DNA of 64,000 bases from Streptomyces sp. NBC_00353 (GCF_036108815.1 NZ_CP107985.1:7499501-7563500); one strand, 5' to 3'; shown: positions 34,266 through 43,990, counted from the stretch's first letter. Made by a program: numbers and translations. Notes: a model not told the origin generated them from the sequence alone.

Positions 34266-35372
34266 TTATTCGCTCGGCCAGGTTTCCGAAACGGCCTTGC
34301 GGGCAGCTTCGAAGTCGACCTGCCGGCCCTCATCGGCCAGCGCCGACCCCAGAGCCGCGATCGAGGACTGCACCACGCCCCGCGTCGCATCCACACCGTA
34401 GTGATTGACCCGGATCATCTCCTTGGACAGGGCCCCGCCGCCCGCGATCAGCGGCAGCGAGGGGTCGGTCGCGAGCGCCTTGGCGACCAGCCCGGCGGCG
34501 TCGACTCCCGCGGGGGCGCGCAGCGTCGTGGCGACCGGCGCCGCGTCCTTCGCCTCGTGCACATACGGCGCCAGGCCGCCGCCGAGCGCCACCGCGCCCG
34601 CCCTCGTGGCCGCGGCGGCCGCCGCGTGCCGGGCCATCAGCGCCTCCGGGCCCTCCGCCTCGATCCGCTCCAGGCACGCCTCGAGCGCCAGCATCTCCAG
34701 CTGCGCGGGGGCGTGCAGGAGCGCCTTGCGGCCGCCGTCGATCCAGCGCTCCTTCCAGTCCAGGAGGGAGAGGTACGAGTGGCGCGGGGCCTCGGGGTTG
34801 GCGGCGATCCGCTCCCAGGCGCGCGCGCTCACCGACACCGCCGACACCCCGGCCGGGCCGCCCATCGCCTTCTGCGCGCCGATCACGCACAGGTCGACAC
34901 CCCACACGTCCGGCAGCAGCGGCTCGGCGCCCACCGAGGCGACGGCATCCAGCATGAAGAGCGCCCCGTGGGCCCGGACGACCTCACCGATCTCGGCGAC
35001 CGGGTTGGTGTTGCCGGTGGCCGCCTCCGCGTGGACCAGCGAGACGAAATCGATCTCCGGGTGCGCGGCGAGCGCCTGTGCGACCTGGTCGGCGGTGACC
35101 GCCGTGTGGAACGGCACGGCCAGGTCGATCACATTGGCACCGCAGTCCCGCAGCCAGTTCCCGAAGGTCTGTCCGTACGGCCCCGTGACCACGTTCAGCG
35201 CGGTCGAACCGGGCCGGGCGCCGCTCCGGATGCAGCCTTCGAGAGGAAGCAGTGCCTCGCCCTGCATGATGACGACGTCCTGCTCGGTGGCGAGGAGACC
35301 GGCCACGCGCTGCTCGATGACGGCGAAGTGCGCGGCGGTGAGCGGGGCGAGGTCGAGGAAGGGGTGCGTCAC
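34266..35372 (-). CDS. Class V aminotransferase family protein (alanine-glyoxylate type)
   Basis: PLP enzyme of 368 residues. The cofactor lysine is K168 in IGAQKAMGGPAGVSAVSVS, and ALFMLDAVASVGAEPL carries the ring-contacting aspartate. This pattern groups it with alanine-glyoxylate/serine-pyruvate aminotransferases and 2-aminoethylphosphonate transaminases. GTG start inferred from the family N-terminus (THPFLDLAPLTAAHF) with GAGAG upstream. Divergent from the amidohydrolase gene with a 105-base spacer. Substrate not determined. Confidence 0.82.
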   Translation of the reverse strand: MTHPFLDLAPLTAAHFAVIEQRVAGLLATEQDVVIMQGEALLPLEGCIRSGARPGSTALNVVTGPYGQTFGNWLRDCGANVIDLAVPFHTAVTADQVAQALAAHPEIDFVSLVHAEAATGNTNPVAEIGEVVRAHGALFMLDAVASVGAEPLLPDVWGVDLCVIGAQKAMGGPAGVSAVSVSARAWERIAANPEAPRHSYLSLLDWKERWIDGGRKALLHAPAQLEMLALEACLERIEAEGPEALMARHAAAAAATRAGAVALGGGLAPYVHEAKDAAPVATTLRAPAGVDAAGLVAKALATDPSLPLIAGGGALSKEMIRVNHYGVDATRGVVQSSIAALGSALADEGRQVDFEAARKAVSETWPSE

Positions 35373-35477
35373 GGTGGTGCTCTCTTCGGATCGGGTCGGC
35401 CTGCGGTTCGGCGTGCGAACAGCGCTTCCGTCGAGAGTACCCAGGGCCTCCCGGACACCGCCTCGTACAGTGCTGCC

Positions 35478-36578
35478 ATGAGTGATCACAAGGCGCAGCC
35501 GGTGCTGCACGTGAAGGGGCGGGTGCTCGTCGGTCCCGACGACGTCAGGGACGAGCTGTGGGCGGTCGGCGGGCGGATCTCGTACGAGCGGCCACCCGGC
35601 GCGGACGCGGCGGAGACCGTCACCGGCTGGGTGCTGCCGGGTCTGGTCGATGCCCACTGCCATGTGGGGCTCGATCACCACGGCCCGGTCGACGCCGCCA
35701 CGAGCGAGAAGCAGGCGCTCACCGACCGGGAGGCCGGCACGCTGCTCATCCGGGACGCCGGATCGCCCTCCGACACCCGGTGGATCGACGACCGGGAGGA
35801 CCTTCCCAAGATCGTCCGGGCCGGCCGTCATATCGCCAGGACCCGCAGGTACATCCGGAACTACGCCCATGAGATCGAGCCCGGCGACCTCGTCGCGTAC
35901 GTCGCGCAGGAGGCGCGGCGCGGCGACGGCTGGGTCAAGCTGGTCGGCGACTGGATCGACCGGGACGCCGGTGACCTGACCGCCTGCTGGCCGCGCGGCG
36001 AGGTCGAGGCGGCCATCGCCGAGGCACACCGGCTCGGCGCACGGGTCACCGCACACTGCTTCGCCGAGGCCGCTCTCGTCGATCTCGTCGAGGCCGGGAT
36101 CGACTGCATCGAGCATGCGACGGGCCTGACCGAGGACACCATTCCGCTCTTCGCCGAGCGCGGCGTCGCGATCGTCCCGACGCTGGTCAACATCGCCACG
36201 TTCCCGGACCTCGCGACGGGCGGCGAGGCCAAGTTCCCGCGCTGGTCGGCGCATATGCGGCAGCTGTACGAGCGCCGTTACGAGACCGTGCGCGCGGCGT
36301 ACGACGCAGGGGTGCCGGTCTATGTCGGCACCGACGCGGGCGGCTCGCTGGCCCATGGACTCGTGGCGGCGGAGGTCGCCGAACTGGTCAAGGCCGGCAT
36401 CCCGGCGCGCGAGGCGCTCTCGGCGACCGCCTGGGGTGCCCGCGCATGGCTCGGGCGGCCGGGGCTGGAGGAGGGCGCCCCGGCGGACCTGGTGGTGTAC
36501 GACGAGGACCCGCGGGCGGATGTACGGGTGCTGGCGGCGCCGCGCCAGGTGGTGCTGAACGGGCGGGTGATCGGCTGA
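35478..36578 (+). CDS. Amidohydrolase (imidazolonepropionase-like)
   Basis: Metal-dependent hydrolase of 366 residues. The HxH metal site is H60/H62 in LVDAHCHVGLDHH; a probable bridging lysine is in GWVKLVGDW, with further ligands in VTAHCFAEAAL, IEHATGL and YVGTDAGGS. The C-terminal GAPADLVVYDEDPRADV and VLNGRVIG are typical of the small beta-sandwich of this superfamily. The substrate is probably a cyclic amide or imide but cannot be named. Confidence 0.87.
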   Translation: MSDHKAQPVLHVKGRVLVGPDDVRDELWAVGGRISYERPPGADAAETVTGWVLPGLVDAHCHVGLDHHGPVDAATSEKQALTDREAGTLLIRDAGSPSDTRWIDDREDLPKIVRAGRHIARTRRYIRNYAHEIEPGDLVAYVAQEARRGDGWVKLVGDWIDRDAGDLTACWPRGEVEAAIAEAHRLGARVTAHCFAEAALVDLVEAGIDCIEHATGLTEDTIPLFAERGVAIVPTLVNIATFPDLATGGEAKFPRWSAHMRQLYERRYETVRAAYDAGVPVYVGTDAGGSLAHGLVAAEVAELVKAGIPAREALSATAWGARAWLGRPGLEEGAPADLVVYDEDPRADVRVLAAPRQVVLNGRVIG

Positions 36579-36916
36579 CGCCACCGTGTCCCAGCAGAAA
36601 GGGTGACACGTTGACAGCCAGTGTCCGAACCGCCCTCGCGCTCGTTGCAGCACTTCTGCGCACACTCCGGTGCGCTTGCGCCACACCACCCATGCGCTCG
36701 GCGGAACGGGTGACGGTGAGGAGCGCCGAAGGAACAGACGTACCTCGATATTCGAATACAGGCGCGGAAACCCCCCTTTGGAGTGAACTCGCCGCAGCTG
36801 TCTGTCAGTTCATCCTCTGTACGTAAAGATTCACGGAGTCGAGGTCACCGGCGCCCGCGATGTCCCCCATTGGGCGGTGCCGGTGGCTCCATGTCTCTTG
36901 TGGGGGTTCCACCATT
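36579..36916 (+). other. 338-base intergenic region before the LAETG protein gene
   Basis: No open frame with Streptomyces codon bias and no RNA gene is seen. It has a perfect TTGACA (36611-36616) without a convincing -10 at normal spacing, a weak CGTGTC/GACACG dyad (36585-36610) just after the amidohydrolase stop, and an AT-richer part around 36745-36830 where a promoter for the surface-protein gene is most likely. Confidence 0.4.
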
Positions 36917-37900
36917 TTGAACAGCAACACCTTCCGCCTGGCCGCCCTGGCGGTCGCCGCCGCTCCTGTCGCTCTGCTGGTCGCCGCCCCGGCGCACGCC
37001 ACCGGAGCGACCACGACCACCGGTGGCGGGAAGGCGAGCGCGGTCGTGCTCCGTACCGCACTCGATGTATCGCTCCTGAGCAAGACCGTCGATGTGCCGC
37101 TCGAGGCCACGCTGAACGAGGTGCACGCACCGGCGAGCGCCGAGCAGACCGCGCTCCGCGTGCGGCTCGACGGCGTGAATCACGGGCGCCCGTTCAGCGT
37201 GCTGCGCGCCGACGTGGCCACGGCGAAGGCGACCGTCGACAAGCGCCGGGCGGAGGGTTACAGCAACCTGGCGAAGGCCCGTGTGCATCTGCCCGGACTG
37301 CCGCTGCTTTCGCTCATCGAGGTCGAGAAGGTCACCTCGAAGGCGGTCTGCGAGGTGGGCCGCAAGCCCGTCGCCGAATCCAATGTGCTGGGCCGTGTCT
37401 CGGTCCTCGGCAAGCGGGTCACGCTCACCTCGGGCGGCACCACGCGGGTCGACGTGCCGGGTGTGGGAGAGGTGACGCTCGACCTGTCGAAGACGCGGAC
37501 CACGTCCCGTACCGCGGCGGCCGCCGCGCTCCGGCTGGAGGTGTCGGTCAACCCGCTCAAGCTGAACGTCGCCGACGTCAAGGGGGAGGTCACGCTCGCC
37601 GAGGCGACCTGCGAGACCCCGAAGGGGCCCGAGCCCACCAAGCCGGCGGGCGGCAGCGACGGCGGCTCCGGCGACGGCGGCTCCGGGGACGGCGGCACCA
37701 CCGGTGGCGACAGCGGCGACGGCGGAACCGAAGTGAAGCCCCAGACCGGGACCGGGCACGCCCCGGCGGCGGTCGACACCAATCTCGCGGAGACCGGCGG
37801 CAGCTCCACGACGCCCTACATCGCAGGCGGCGCGGCCCTGCTGCTGGCGCTGGGTGCGGGCGCCATGGTCGTGGCCCGCGGGCGCGGCGCCCAGGACTGA
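36917..37900 (+). CDS. SCO1860-family LAETG-anchored surface protein
   Basis: Secreted, sortase-anchored protein of 327 residues. It has a signal peptide (MNSNTFRLAALAVAAAPVALL, ending near AHA-TG), a conserved outer domain (about 45-240), a Gly/Ser/Asp-rich wall-spanning linker and the sorting signal LAETG at 290-294, followed by a membrane helix and a basic tail (ARGRGAQD). LAxTG is the class E sortase motif of streptomycetes. No ATG or GTG is in frame before the signal peptide; TTG at 36917 with GGGGG upstream fits best (ATT at 36914 is an alternative). Function unknown. Confidence 0.85.
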   Translation: MNSNTFRLAALAVAAAPVALLVAAPAHATGATTTTGGGKASAVVLRTALDVSLLSKTVDVPLEATLNEVHAPASAEQTALRVRLDGVNHGRPFSVLRADVATAKATVDKRRAEGYSNLAKARVHLPGLPLLSLIEVEKVTSKAVCEVGRKPVAESNVLGRVSVLGKRVTLTSGGTTRVDVPGVGEVTLDLSKTRTTSRTAAAAALRLEVSVNPLKLNVADVKGEVTLAEATCETPKGPEPTKPAGGSDGGSGDGGSGDGGTTGGDSGDGGTEVKPQTGTGHAPAAVDTNLAETGGSSTTPYIAGGAALLLALGAGAMVVARGRGAQD

Positions 37901-37951
37901 CGCGACCCGGCCCGAGGGGCGGCGTAACAGGGGACGGACGAGCAACAGGGA

Positions 37952-37999
37952 GGCGGGGAGCGGTGTCCGCGTGATCTCACGCGAACACCGCTCCCCGCC
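37952..37999. terminator. Very strong bidirectional hairpin terminator
   Basis: GGCGGGGAGCGGTGT pairs with ACACCGCTCCCCGCC; after one mismatch CGCGTGA pairs with TCACGCG, giving 22 pairs. It lies between the LAETG gene and the end of the minus-strand cobalamin operon and can serve both. Confidence 0.9.
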
Positions 38000-38032
38000 C
38001 GTGCCTGAGATCAGCCGCCGGGCCCCTGGCCG

Positions 38033-39145
38033 TCAGCGGCCGACGAGCACCAGCGCCTGATCGAGCGCCTGCAGAAAGCGGTTGGTGGTCGCACGGTCGC
38101 GTACGGCCAGCCGCAGCCACTCGGGGCCGAGACCCGGAAAAGTGTCGCCGCGCCGCGCCGCGAACCCCAGCGTCCGCAGCCGCTCCCGCACCTGCGCGCC
38201 CCGCTCCAGCCGGACCAGCACGAACGGTCCGTCGGCCGGCTCCGCCACCCGCACCTCGGCGAACTCCATGAGCCCCGCTACCAAATGGGCCCGGTCCACC
38301 GCGATCCGGTCCGCGGCGGCGGCCGCCTCCGCCAGCGCCCGCGGCTCCATGCACGCCTCGGCCGCCGCCAGCGCCGGCGAGGACACCGGCCACAGCGGCT
38401 GGGCCTCCTGCAGTGCGCCGATGGTCTCCGGACCGGCCAGTACGTAACCGATCCGCAGCCCCGCCAGCCCCCACGTCTTGGTGAGGCTGCGCAGCACGAC
38501 GAGGCCGGGGATGTCCGTACGCCCGCACAGTGCCTCGCGCTCGCCCGGGACCGCGTCCATGAATGCCTCGTCGACCACCAACGTCCGTCCGGGGCGCGCC
38601 AGTTTCTCCAGTGCGGCCGCCGGATGCAGGACCGACGTCGGGTTGGTCGGATTGCCGACGACGACCAGATCCGCCTCATCGGGCACGGCCGCCGGATCCA
38701 GCCGGAAGCCGTCCTCGGCGCGCAGCAGCACCCGCCCGACCTCGTGCCCGGCCGCGCGCAGCGCCGCCTCGGGCTCGGTGAACTGTGGATGGACGACGAC
38801 CGGCCGCCGGGCCGGCAGCGCCCGGGCGATCAGCACGAACGCCTCCGCCGCGCCCGCCGTCAACAACACCCGTTCCACCGGCAGCCGGTGCCGCTGCGCG
38901 ACCGCGGCCCGCGCCGGGCCCCCGTCCGGGTAGACGGCGAGCGTGGTGAGAGAGGCGGCTATTCGTTCCCTCAGCCAGGCCGGGGGCGTATCCGTGCGTA
39001 CGTTGACGGCGAGATCGGTCAGATCCCGGCCGCGTACCTCCGCGTCACCGTGATGCCGCAGATCGTGCCCGCCCGCGCTGTTCACGTCGGGACTCTCAGT
39101 GGGAGTGTGCATGACTTCCAGGGGGGTGTGGGGGGACTGGTTCAT
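38033..39145 (-). CDS. cobC: CobC-like PLP-dependent aminotransferase (cobalamin cluster)
   Basis: Class I/II aminotransferase-fold protein related to Rv2231c/CobC/CobD decarboxylases, which supply the aminopropanol arm of cobalamin or its precursor. DLRHHGDAEVRGRDLTDLAVNV is typical of the actinobacterial CobC type; the PLP lysine is in RSLTKTWGLAGLRIGY and the asparagine motif in VVVGNPTNPTSVLHP. The start is uncertain: ATG 39145 (370 residues) or ATG 39112 (359). Neither has a clear ribosome binding site. Last gene of the cobalamin operon. Confidence 0.85.
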   Translation of the reverse strand: MNQSPHTPLEVMHTPTESPDVNSAGGHDLRHHGDAEVRGRDLTDLAVNVRTDTPPAWLRERIAASLTTLAVYPDGGPARAAVAQRHRLPVERVLLTAGAAEAFVLIARALPARRPVVVHPQFTEPEAALRAAGHEVGRVLLRAEDGFRLDPAAVPDEADLVVVGNPTNPTSVLHPAAALEKLARPGRTLVVDEAFMDAVPGEREALCGRTDIPGLVVLRSLTKTWGLAGLRIGYVLAGPETIGALQEAQPLWPVSSPALAAAEACMEPRALAEAAAAADRIAVDRAHLVAGLMEFAEVRVAEPADGPFVLVRLERGAQVRERLRTLGFAARRGDTFPGLGPEWLRLAVRDRATTNRFLQALDQALVLVGR

Positions 39146-39174
39146 GACTGTGGGGTGGAGCGACAGCAGGACGA

Positions 39175-39612
39175 CTATGTGCCCGGCACCGGGCTCCACG
39201 CAACGGTCGGATCCGGATGCGCGTGCGACGCCCGCCGGGCCACCGCACACGTCACCTTCCCCGCCCGCCCCCGGGGGCTCGACTTCCGCTTCGGTACGAG
39301 CAGTTCGTCCGCGCCGACGAGAGCCGCCGCCTCCGCGACCGACGGCGTGCCGACCGCTGCGAGCGACACACCCGACGGATTCGGCACGACAACCGCGGCC
39401 AGCTCGTCCGCGCGGTACGCACGCACCGGTACGCCCAGCCGCGCCGCAGCGCCGACGATCCCCGGCTCGTCCGCCTTGGCGTCGACGGTCGCCAACTCCA
39501 CGACGCTGCGGGGCGAGAGACCGGCTTCGCGCAGTACGGAAAGGACGAGCCCCAGTACTTCGTCGACCGTCACACCGCTGCCCGCCCCGACCCCGACGAC
39601 CAGCAGAGCCAT
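39175..39612 (-). CDS. CobE/CbiG C-terminal-like cobalamin biosynthesis protein
   Basis: Small protein of 145 residues: MALLVVGVGAGSGVTVDEVL opens it, then SVVELATVDAKADEPGIVGAAARLGVPVRAYRADEL, split here by the usual helix, and VPNPSGVSLAAVGTPSVAEAAAL. These features match the CobE/GbiG C-terminal family found in aerobic and anaerobic cobalamin routes. Its exact step is not settled. Sits between cobB and the CobC-like gene in the operon. Confidence 0.83.
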   Translation of the reverse strand: MALLVVGVGAGSGVTVDEVLGLVLSVLREAGLSPRSVVELATVDAKADEPGIVGAAARLGVPVRAYRADELAAVVVPNPSGVSLAAVGTPSVAEAAALVGADELLVPKRKSSPRGRAGKVTCAVARRASHAHPDPTVAWSPVPGT

Positions 39613-39716
39613 GGCAGAAATCCTTTCGCCGACTCGAGGGACGGGGCGGGCCCGGGATGCGGGCACCGGGGTGCGTTACCGACTGCTACCACCGTGGGCA
39701 TCGTGGACCGACGGTG

Positions 39717-41186
39717 TCATTCCGCGGCCCGCCCGACGAACCGCCGGGCGATGCCCGGCGCCGAAGCCCAGTGCGTATGCAGATAGCTGGCATGGACGCC
39801 CTGTTGCACGAAGCCCTCCACACGCCGCTCCGGCAGATGCATGCCCCATGCGGGCGCGGAACCGGCACCCGGCTCCAGCACCGTCCGGTGGAACTCGTGC
39901 CCGCGCAGCCGTGTGCCGACCGCGGCCAGCGCACTGTCGGTGATCGCGACGGCCTCCCGGTAGCCGAGCGTCAGCCGCTTCGACATCCGGCCCTCGGCGT
40001 CGAGCACCCCGCACATCGGCAGCCCGTCGAGCGAACGCGACAGATAGAGCAGCCCGGCGCACTCGGCCGCGACCGGCGCCCCGGCGGCCGCGAGATCGGC
40101 AACGGCCTTGCGGAGCGGCTCGTTGGCGGACAGCTCGGGGGCGTACACCTCCGGGAACCCGCCGCCGATCACGAGCCCCCGGGTGCCCTCGGGCAGAGCC
40201 ACGTCCCGCAGCGGATCGAACGTCACGACCTCGGCCCCGGCGGCGGCGAGGAGCTCGCTGTGCTCCGCGTAGGAGAAGGTGAACGCCGGCCCCCCGGCCA
40301 CGGCAATGACGGGCCGGCCACGACCGGGTCCGTCCGGGCCACCACTCTCCGGTCCGTCCGGTGTCCGAGCACCGGAGCCCAGGTTCCGGGCAGGGCCGGG
40401 CAGGGGAACGGCCGCGTCGCAGGCGCCTCCGCCTGCCACCGCACCCCGCACGGCCTCCACCGGATCCCACGCCCCCGAGCCCGCAGGCGACCGGGGCGCC
40501 GACCGCGCCAACGCCATCAACGCATCCAGATCACACCCGGCGCCCACCTGCGCGCCCATCGCCGCGACTGCGGACACCGCATCGCCCCGCCGCTCGGCCA
40601 CCGGCACCAGTCCCAGATGCCGCGAGGGCGTGGCCACCTGCTCGGCCCGCCGCAGCACCCCCATCACCGGCACACCGGACTCGTCCAGCGCCTCCCGGAG
40701 CAGCATCTCGTGCCGGTCCGAGCCGACCTTGTTGAGGATCACCCCGCTGATCCGTACCTCCGGATCCCACGAGGCGAAGCCGTGCACCAGCGCGGCGACC
40801 GACCGCGACTGCGACGACGCGTCCACGACCAGCACCACCGGTGCCTGCAACAACTTCGCGACGTGGGCGGTCGACGCCAACTCGCCCTGCCCGGAGGCCC
40901 CGTCGTACAGCCCCATCACCCCCTCGACGATCGCCAGGTCGCACCCACGCGCCCCGTGCGCGAACAGCGGAGCGACCAGCTCCGGCCCGCACATGTACGC
41001 GTCGAGGTTGCGCCCCGCCCGCCCGGTGGCCAGCGAGTGATAGCCGGGGTCGATGTAGTCGGGTCCGACCTTGTGCGGCGACACGGCGAGACCGCGCTGA
41101 GTGAAGGCCGCCATCAGACCCGTCGCCACGGTGGTCTTGCCGCTGCCGGAGGCCGGCGCGGCAATCACCAGTCGCGGAATCGTCAC
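39717..41186 (-). CDS. cobB: Cobyrinate a,c-diamide synthase (hydrogenobyrinate type possible)
   Basis: ATP- and glutamine-dependent amidase of 489 residues that amidates the a and c side chains of the corrin ring. The P-loop is in APASGSGKTTVATGL near residue 13; DYIDPGYHSLATGR and VEGVMGLYDG follow. The C-terminal glutaminase domain has the cysteine in VAAECAGLLYLSRSL. The GTG overlaps the cobO stop (GTGA); the adjacent GTG at 41189 is an alternative. Aerobic and anaerobic forms are hard to tell apart from sequence. Confidence 0.93.
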   Translation of the reverse strand: MTIPRLVIAAPASGSGKTTVATGLMAAFTQRGLAVSPHKVGPDYIDPGYHSLATGRAGRNLDAYMCGPELVAPLFAHGARGCDLAIVEGVMGLYDGASGQGELASTAHVAKLLQAPVVLVVDASSQSRSVAALVHGFASWDPEVRISGVILNKVGSDRHEMLLREALDESGVPVMGVLRRAEQVATPSRHLGLVPVAERRGDAVSAVAAMGAQVGAGCDLDALMALARSAPRSPAGSGAWDPVEAVRGAVAGGGACDAAVPLPGPARNLGSGARTPDGPESGGPDGPGRGRPVIAVAGGPAFTFSYAEHSELLAAAGAEVVTFDPLRDVALPEGTRGLVIGGGFPEVYAPELSANEPLRKAVADLAAAGAPVAAECAGLLYLSRSLDGLPMCGVLDAEGRMSKRLTLGYREAVAITDSALAAVGTRLRGHEFHRTVLEPGAGSAPAWGMHLPERRVEGFVQQGVHASYLHTHWASAPGIARRFVGRAAE

Positions 41187-41791
41187 CACTCGATGCCCCT
41201 CTGGCCCTTCTGCCCGGCGTCCATCGGGTGCTTCACCTTCGACATGTCGGTCACCAGATCGGCGGCCTCGACGAGCTTCTCCGGGGCATTGCGTCCGGTG
41301 ATCACCACATGCTGCGTGCCGGGACGGTTCCGCATCACCTCGACCACCTCGTCGGTGTCGATCCAGCCCCAGTGCATCGGGTACGCGAACTCGTCGAGGA
41401 CATACAGCTTGTACGTCTCGGCCGCCAGGTCACGCTTGACCTGCTCCCAGCCCTCCCGGGCCTTCTCCTCGTTGTCCGCGTTGTCGCCGTGCAGGCCGCG
41501 CTGCACCCACGACCAGCCCTCGCCCATCTTGTGCCAGGCGACCGTGCCGCCCTCACCGCTCGCGCCGAGCACCTTCAGCGCGTTCTCCTCGCCGACCTTC
41601 CACTTCGCCGACTTGACGAACTGGAACACCCCGATCGGCCAGCCCTGGTTCCAGGCGCGCAGCGCGAGTCCGAACGCGGCTGTCGACTTGCCCTTGCCGA
41701 TACCGGTGTGGACGAAGAGCAGCGGACGGTTGCGTCGCTGGCGAGTCGTCAGCCCGTCGTCCGGCACGGTGGTCGGCTGTCCCTGCGGCAT
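41183..41791 (-). CDS. cobO: Cob(I)yrinic acid a,c-diamide adenosyltransferase
   Basis: Enzyme of 202 residues that attaches the 5'-deoxyadenosyl group to cobalt. The P-loop is VHTGIGKGKSTAAFGLALRA, and YVLDEFAYPMHWGWID and HVVITGRNAPEKLVEAADL are diagnostic of CobO/CobA. The ATG overlaps the stop of the chelatase gene, and the end overlaps cobB, so all are translationally coupled. Confidence 0.95.
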   Translation of the reverse strand: MPQGQPTTVPDDGLTTRQRRNRPLLFVHTGIGKGKSTAAFGLALRAWNQGWPIGVFQFVKSAKWKVGEENALKVLGASGEGGTVAWHKMGEGWSWVQRGLHGDNADNEEKAREGWEQVKRDLAAETYKLYVLDEFAYPMHWGWIDTDEVVEVMRNRPGTQHVVITGRNAPEKLVEAADLVTDMSKVKHPMDAGQKGQRGIEW

Positions 41792-43815
41792 CAAGCTGCC
41801 CTCCTGCTGGATCCGTTGGTTCCCTGGGTTCCCTGAACGTCCCTGACGAGTCCGGCGATCGAGTCGGCCCGCAGCTCGTCGAGCGTGACGGCGGTGCCGC
41901 CGAGATCGCGCGCCAACCGGCCGGCCAGCCCGAGCCGCACGACCCCCGACTCGCAGTCCACGACGACGGACGCCGTGCCCTCGGCCTCGTGCAGCCGCGC
42001 GGCCCGCGCGGCCAGCGCCACCGGGTCCGGGCCACCGGTCGCCCGCCCGTCCGTCACCACGACCAGCAGCGGCCGCCGCGACGGATCGCGCAGCCGCTCC
42101 ACCCGCAGCACGTCATGGGCCTTCAGCAGCCCGGCCGCGAGGGGGGTACGTCCACCGGTCGGCAGCGTCTCCAGGCGTGCGGCGGCCGTGTCCACGGACG
42201 ACGTCGGCGGCAGCGCCACTTCGGCGCCCTTGCCCCGGAAGGTGATCAGACCGACCTTGTCCCGCCGCTGGTACGCGTCCAGCAGCAGTGACAGCACCGC
42301 GCCCTTCACGGCGCCCATGCGCTGCCGGGCGGCCATCGACCCGGATCCGTCCACGACGAAGAGCACCAGATTCCCCTCGCGCCCCTCCCTGGTGGCCTGC
42401 CGCAGATCATCGCGCCGCACCACGAGGCCGCGCCCCGTGCGTCCGCGCGCGTGCTGGTGCGGGGCGGCGGCCTGCACGGTCGCCGTCAGATGCAGCTTGG
42501 TCAGCAGTCCCTCGGGCCGCCGCGCACCGGTCGTGCGACCGTGCTCGGTACGCGCCCGGGACCGCCGCCCCGCCGCACCCTCGCCGATCCCCGGCACACT
42601 GAGCATCTTCGTCCGGAACGGCTCGGCAGCTCGTACGGGCTGCTGCTCACCGCCCCCGGCCGGGCGGCCCTGCGAGGGGAGTCCGGGCGTGTCGTCGTCC
42701 CCCGCCTCGGGCTGCGGCGGCGTGTCGGGCCCGTCCCCCTGCGGCGGCTGCCCACCCCCACCCGGCCCGTCCGGACCGGGGTCGTCCCCGCCGCCTTCCC
42801 CTTCACCGCTGTTCTGCTCCAGCGTGTCGTCGAGCTTGTCCTCGTCGAGACCGGGCGCGTCGAACGGGTTGCGGCGCCGCCGGTGCGGGAGCGCGAGGAG
42901 TGCTGCCTGCCGGACGTCCTCGGCGAGCACGTCGGTACGTCCCGCCCACGCGGCAAGTGCGGTCGCGGTGCGGGCCATCACGATGTCGGCGCGCATCCCG
43001 TCGACCTCGAAGGCAGCACAGGTGGCGGCGATCTGGCGCAGGGCACGATCCCCGAGTGTCACCTGAGGAAGCAGCGCCCGCGCGGCAGCGATCCGCTCCC
43101 GCAACGCACCTTCCTCATCGGCCCACCGGGCGGCGAACCCGGCCGGATCGTCGTCGTACGCGAGCCGCCGCCGCACCACCTCGACCCGCTGGTCGGTCTC
43201 GCGCGACGCCGCGACCTCGACGGTCAGCCCGAACCGGTCGAGCAACTGCGGCCGAAGCTCGCCCTCTTCGGGGTTCATCGTCCCGACGAGCAGGAACCGC
43301 GCGGCATGCCGCACGGAGACGCCTTCGCGCTCCACGTACGAGGCGCCCATGGCCGCCGCATCCAGCAGCAGGTCCACCAGGTGGTCGTGGAGCAGGTTGA
43401 CCTCGTCGACGTACAGGATTCCGCGATGTGCATCGGCGAGGAGCCCCGGCTCGAACGCCTTGACCCCCTCGGCGAGCGCCCGCTCGATGTCGAGCGCCCC
43501 GACGAGCCGGTCCTCGGACGCGCCCACCGGCAGCTCCACGGTCCGAGCCGGCCGCGACACGCCGCCCCCGGCCTCGTGAGGACCATCGGGACACGCGGGA
43601 TCGGGCGACACCGGGTCACACGAGAACCGGCACCCGGAGACGACACCGACCTCGGGCATGAGCGCGGCAAGTGCCCGCACGGCGGTGGACTTGGCGGTCC
43701 CCTTCTCCCCACGCACGAGCACTCCACCGACAGCGGGCGATACGGCGTTCAGCAACAATCCGAGCCGCAGATCGTCCTGCCCGACGATGGCAGTGAAGGG
43801 ATACGGGGTACTCAC
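41791..43815 (-). CDS. Cobalt/magnesium chelatase ChlI-ChlD-like fused subunit
   Basis: Fused chelatase motor of 674 residues. Residues 1-300 are an AAA+ ChlI-like module with Walker A near 37-45 (GEKGTAKST) and Walker B in GILYVDEVNLLHDHLVD. A Pro/Gly/Asp-rich linker (about 315-410) follows, then a VWA ChlD-like module with the MIDAS motif VDGSGSMAARQ near residue 487. It probably energises cobalt insertion by CobN, which is not in the window. CAAGGAGGCTTT precedes the GTG. Confidence 0.9.
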   Translation of the reverse strand: MSTPYPFTAIVGQDDLRLGLLLNAVSPAVGGVLVRGEKGTAKSTAVRALAALMPEVGVVSGCRFSCDPVSPDPACPDGPHEAGGGVSRPARTVELPVGASEDRLVGALDIERALAEGVKAFEPGLLADAHRGILYVDEVNLLHDHLVDLLLDAAAMGASYVEREGVSVRHAARFLLVGTMNPEEGELRPQLLDRFGLTVEVAASRETDQRVEVVRRRLAYDDDPAGFAARWADEEGALRERIAAARALLPQVTLGDRALRQIAATCAAFEVDGMRADIVMARTATALAAWAGRTDVLAEDVRQAALLALPHRRRRNPFDAPGLDEDKLDDTLEQNSGEGEGGGDDPGPDGPGGGGQPPQGDGPDTPPQPEAGDDDTPGLPSQGRPAGGGEQQPVRAAEPFRTKMLSVPGIGEGAAGRRSRARTEHGRTTGARRPEGLLTKLHLTATVQAAAPHQHARGRTGRGLVVRRDDLRQATREGREGNLVLFVVDGSGSMAARQRMGAVKGAVLSLLLDAYQRRDKVGLITFRGKGAEVALPPTSSVDTAAARLETLPTGGRTPLAAGLLKAHDVLRVERLRDPSRRPLLVVVTDGRATGGPDPVALAARAARLHEAEGTASVVVDCESGVVRLGLAGRLARDLGGTAVTLDELRADSIAGLVRDVQGTQGTNGSSRRAA

Positions 43816-43990
43816 AAAGCCTCCTTGACGACGTCATCCATCCAAGAACCGGCGCCCCGGCCGGGCCCGCCGTCCAGCGTGTCCGGACGGCTGCTCAGCC
43901 CGTCCCGTGCCTGAGCACCGGGGTCCGGGGCGGAGCCCCGGTCACGGGAAGGGGCGGGTCCGGGAACGGAGCCCGCCGCGGGTGCCCCCC

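Noticed and set aside
36585..36610. CGTGTC/GACACG dyad as terminator after the amidohydrolase
   Set aside because: Only six pairs with a long loop; too weak to call.
43816..43990. Short dyads (GGGGCGGAGCCCCGG) between the chelatase gene and cobQ as a terminator
   Set aside because: Stem is short and lies inside an apparently continuous operon; could be a processing site but not enough to call a terminator.
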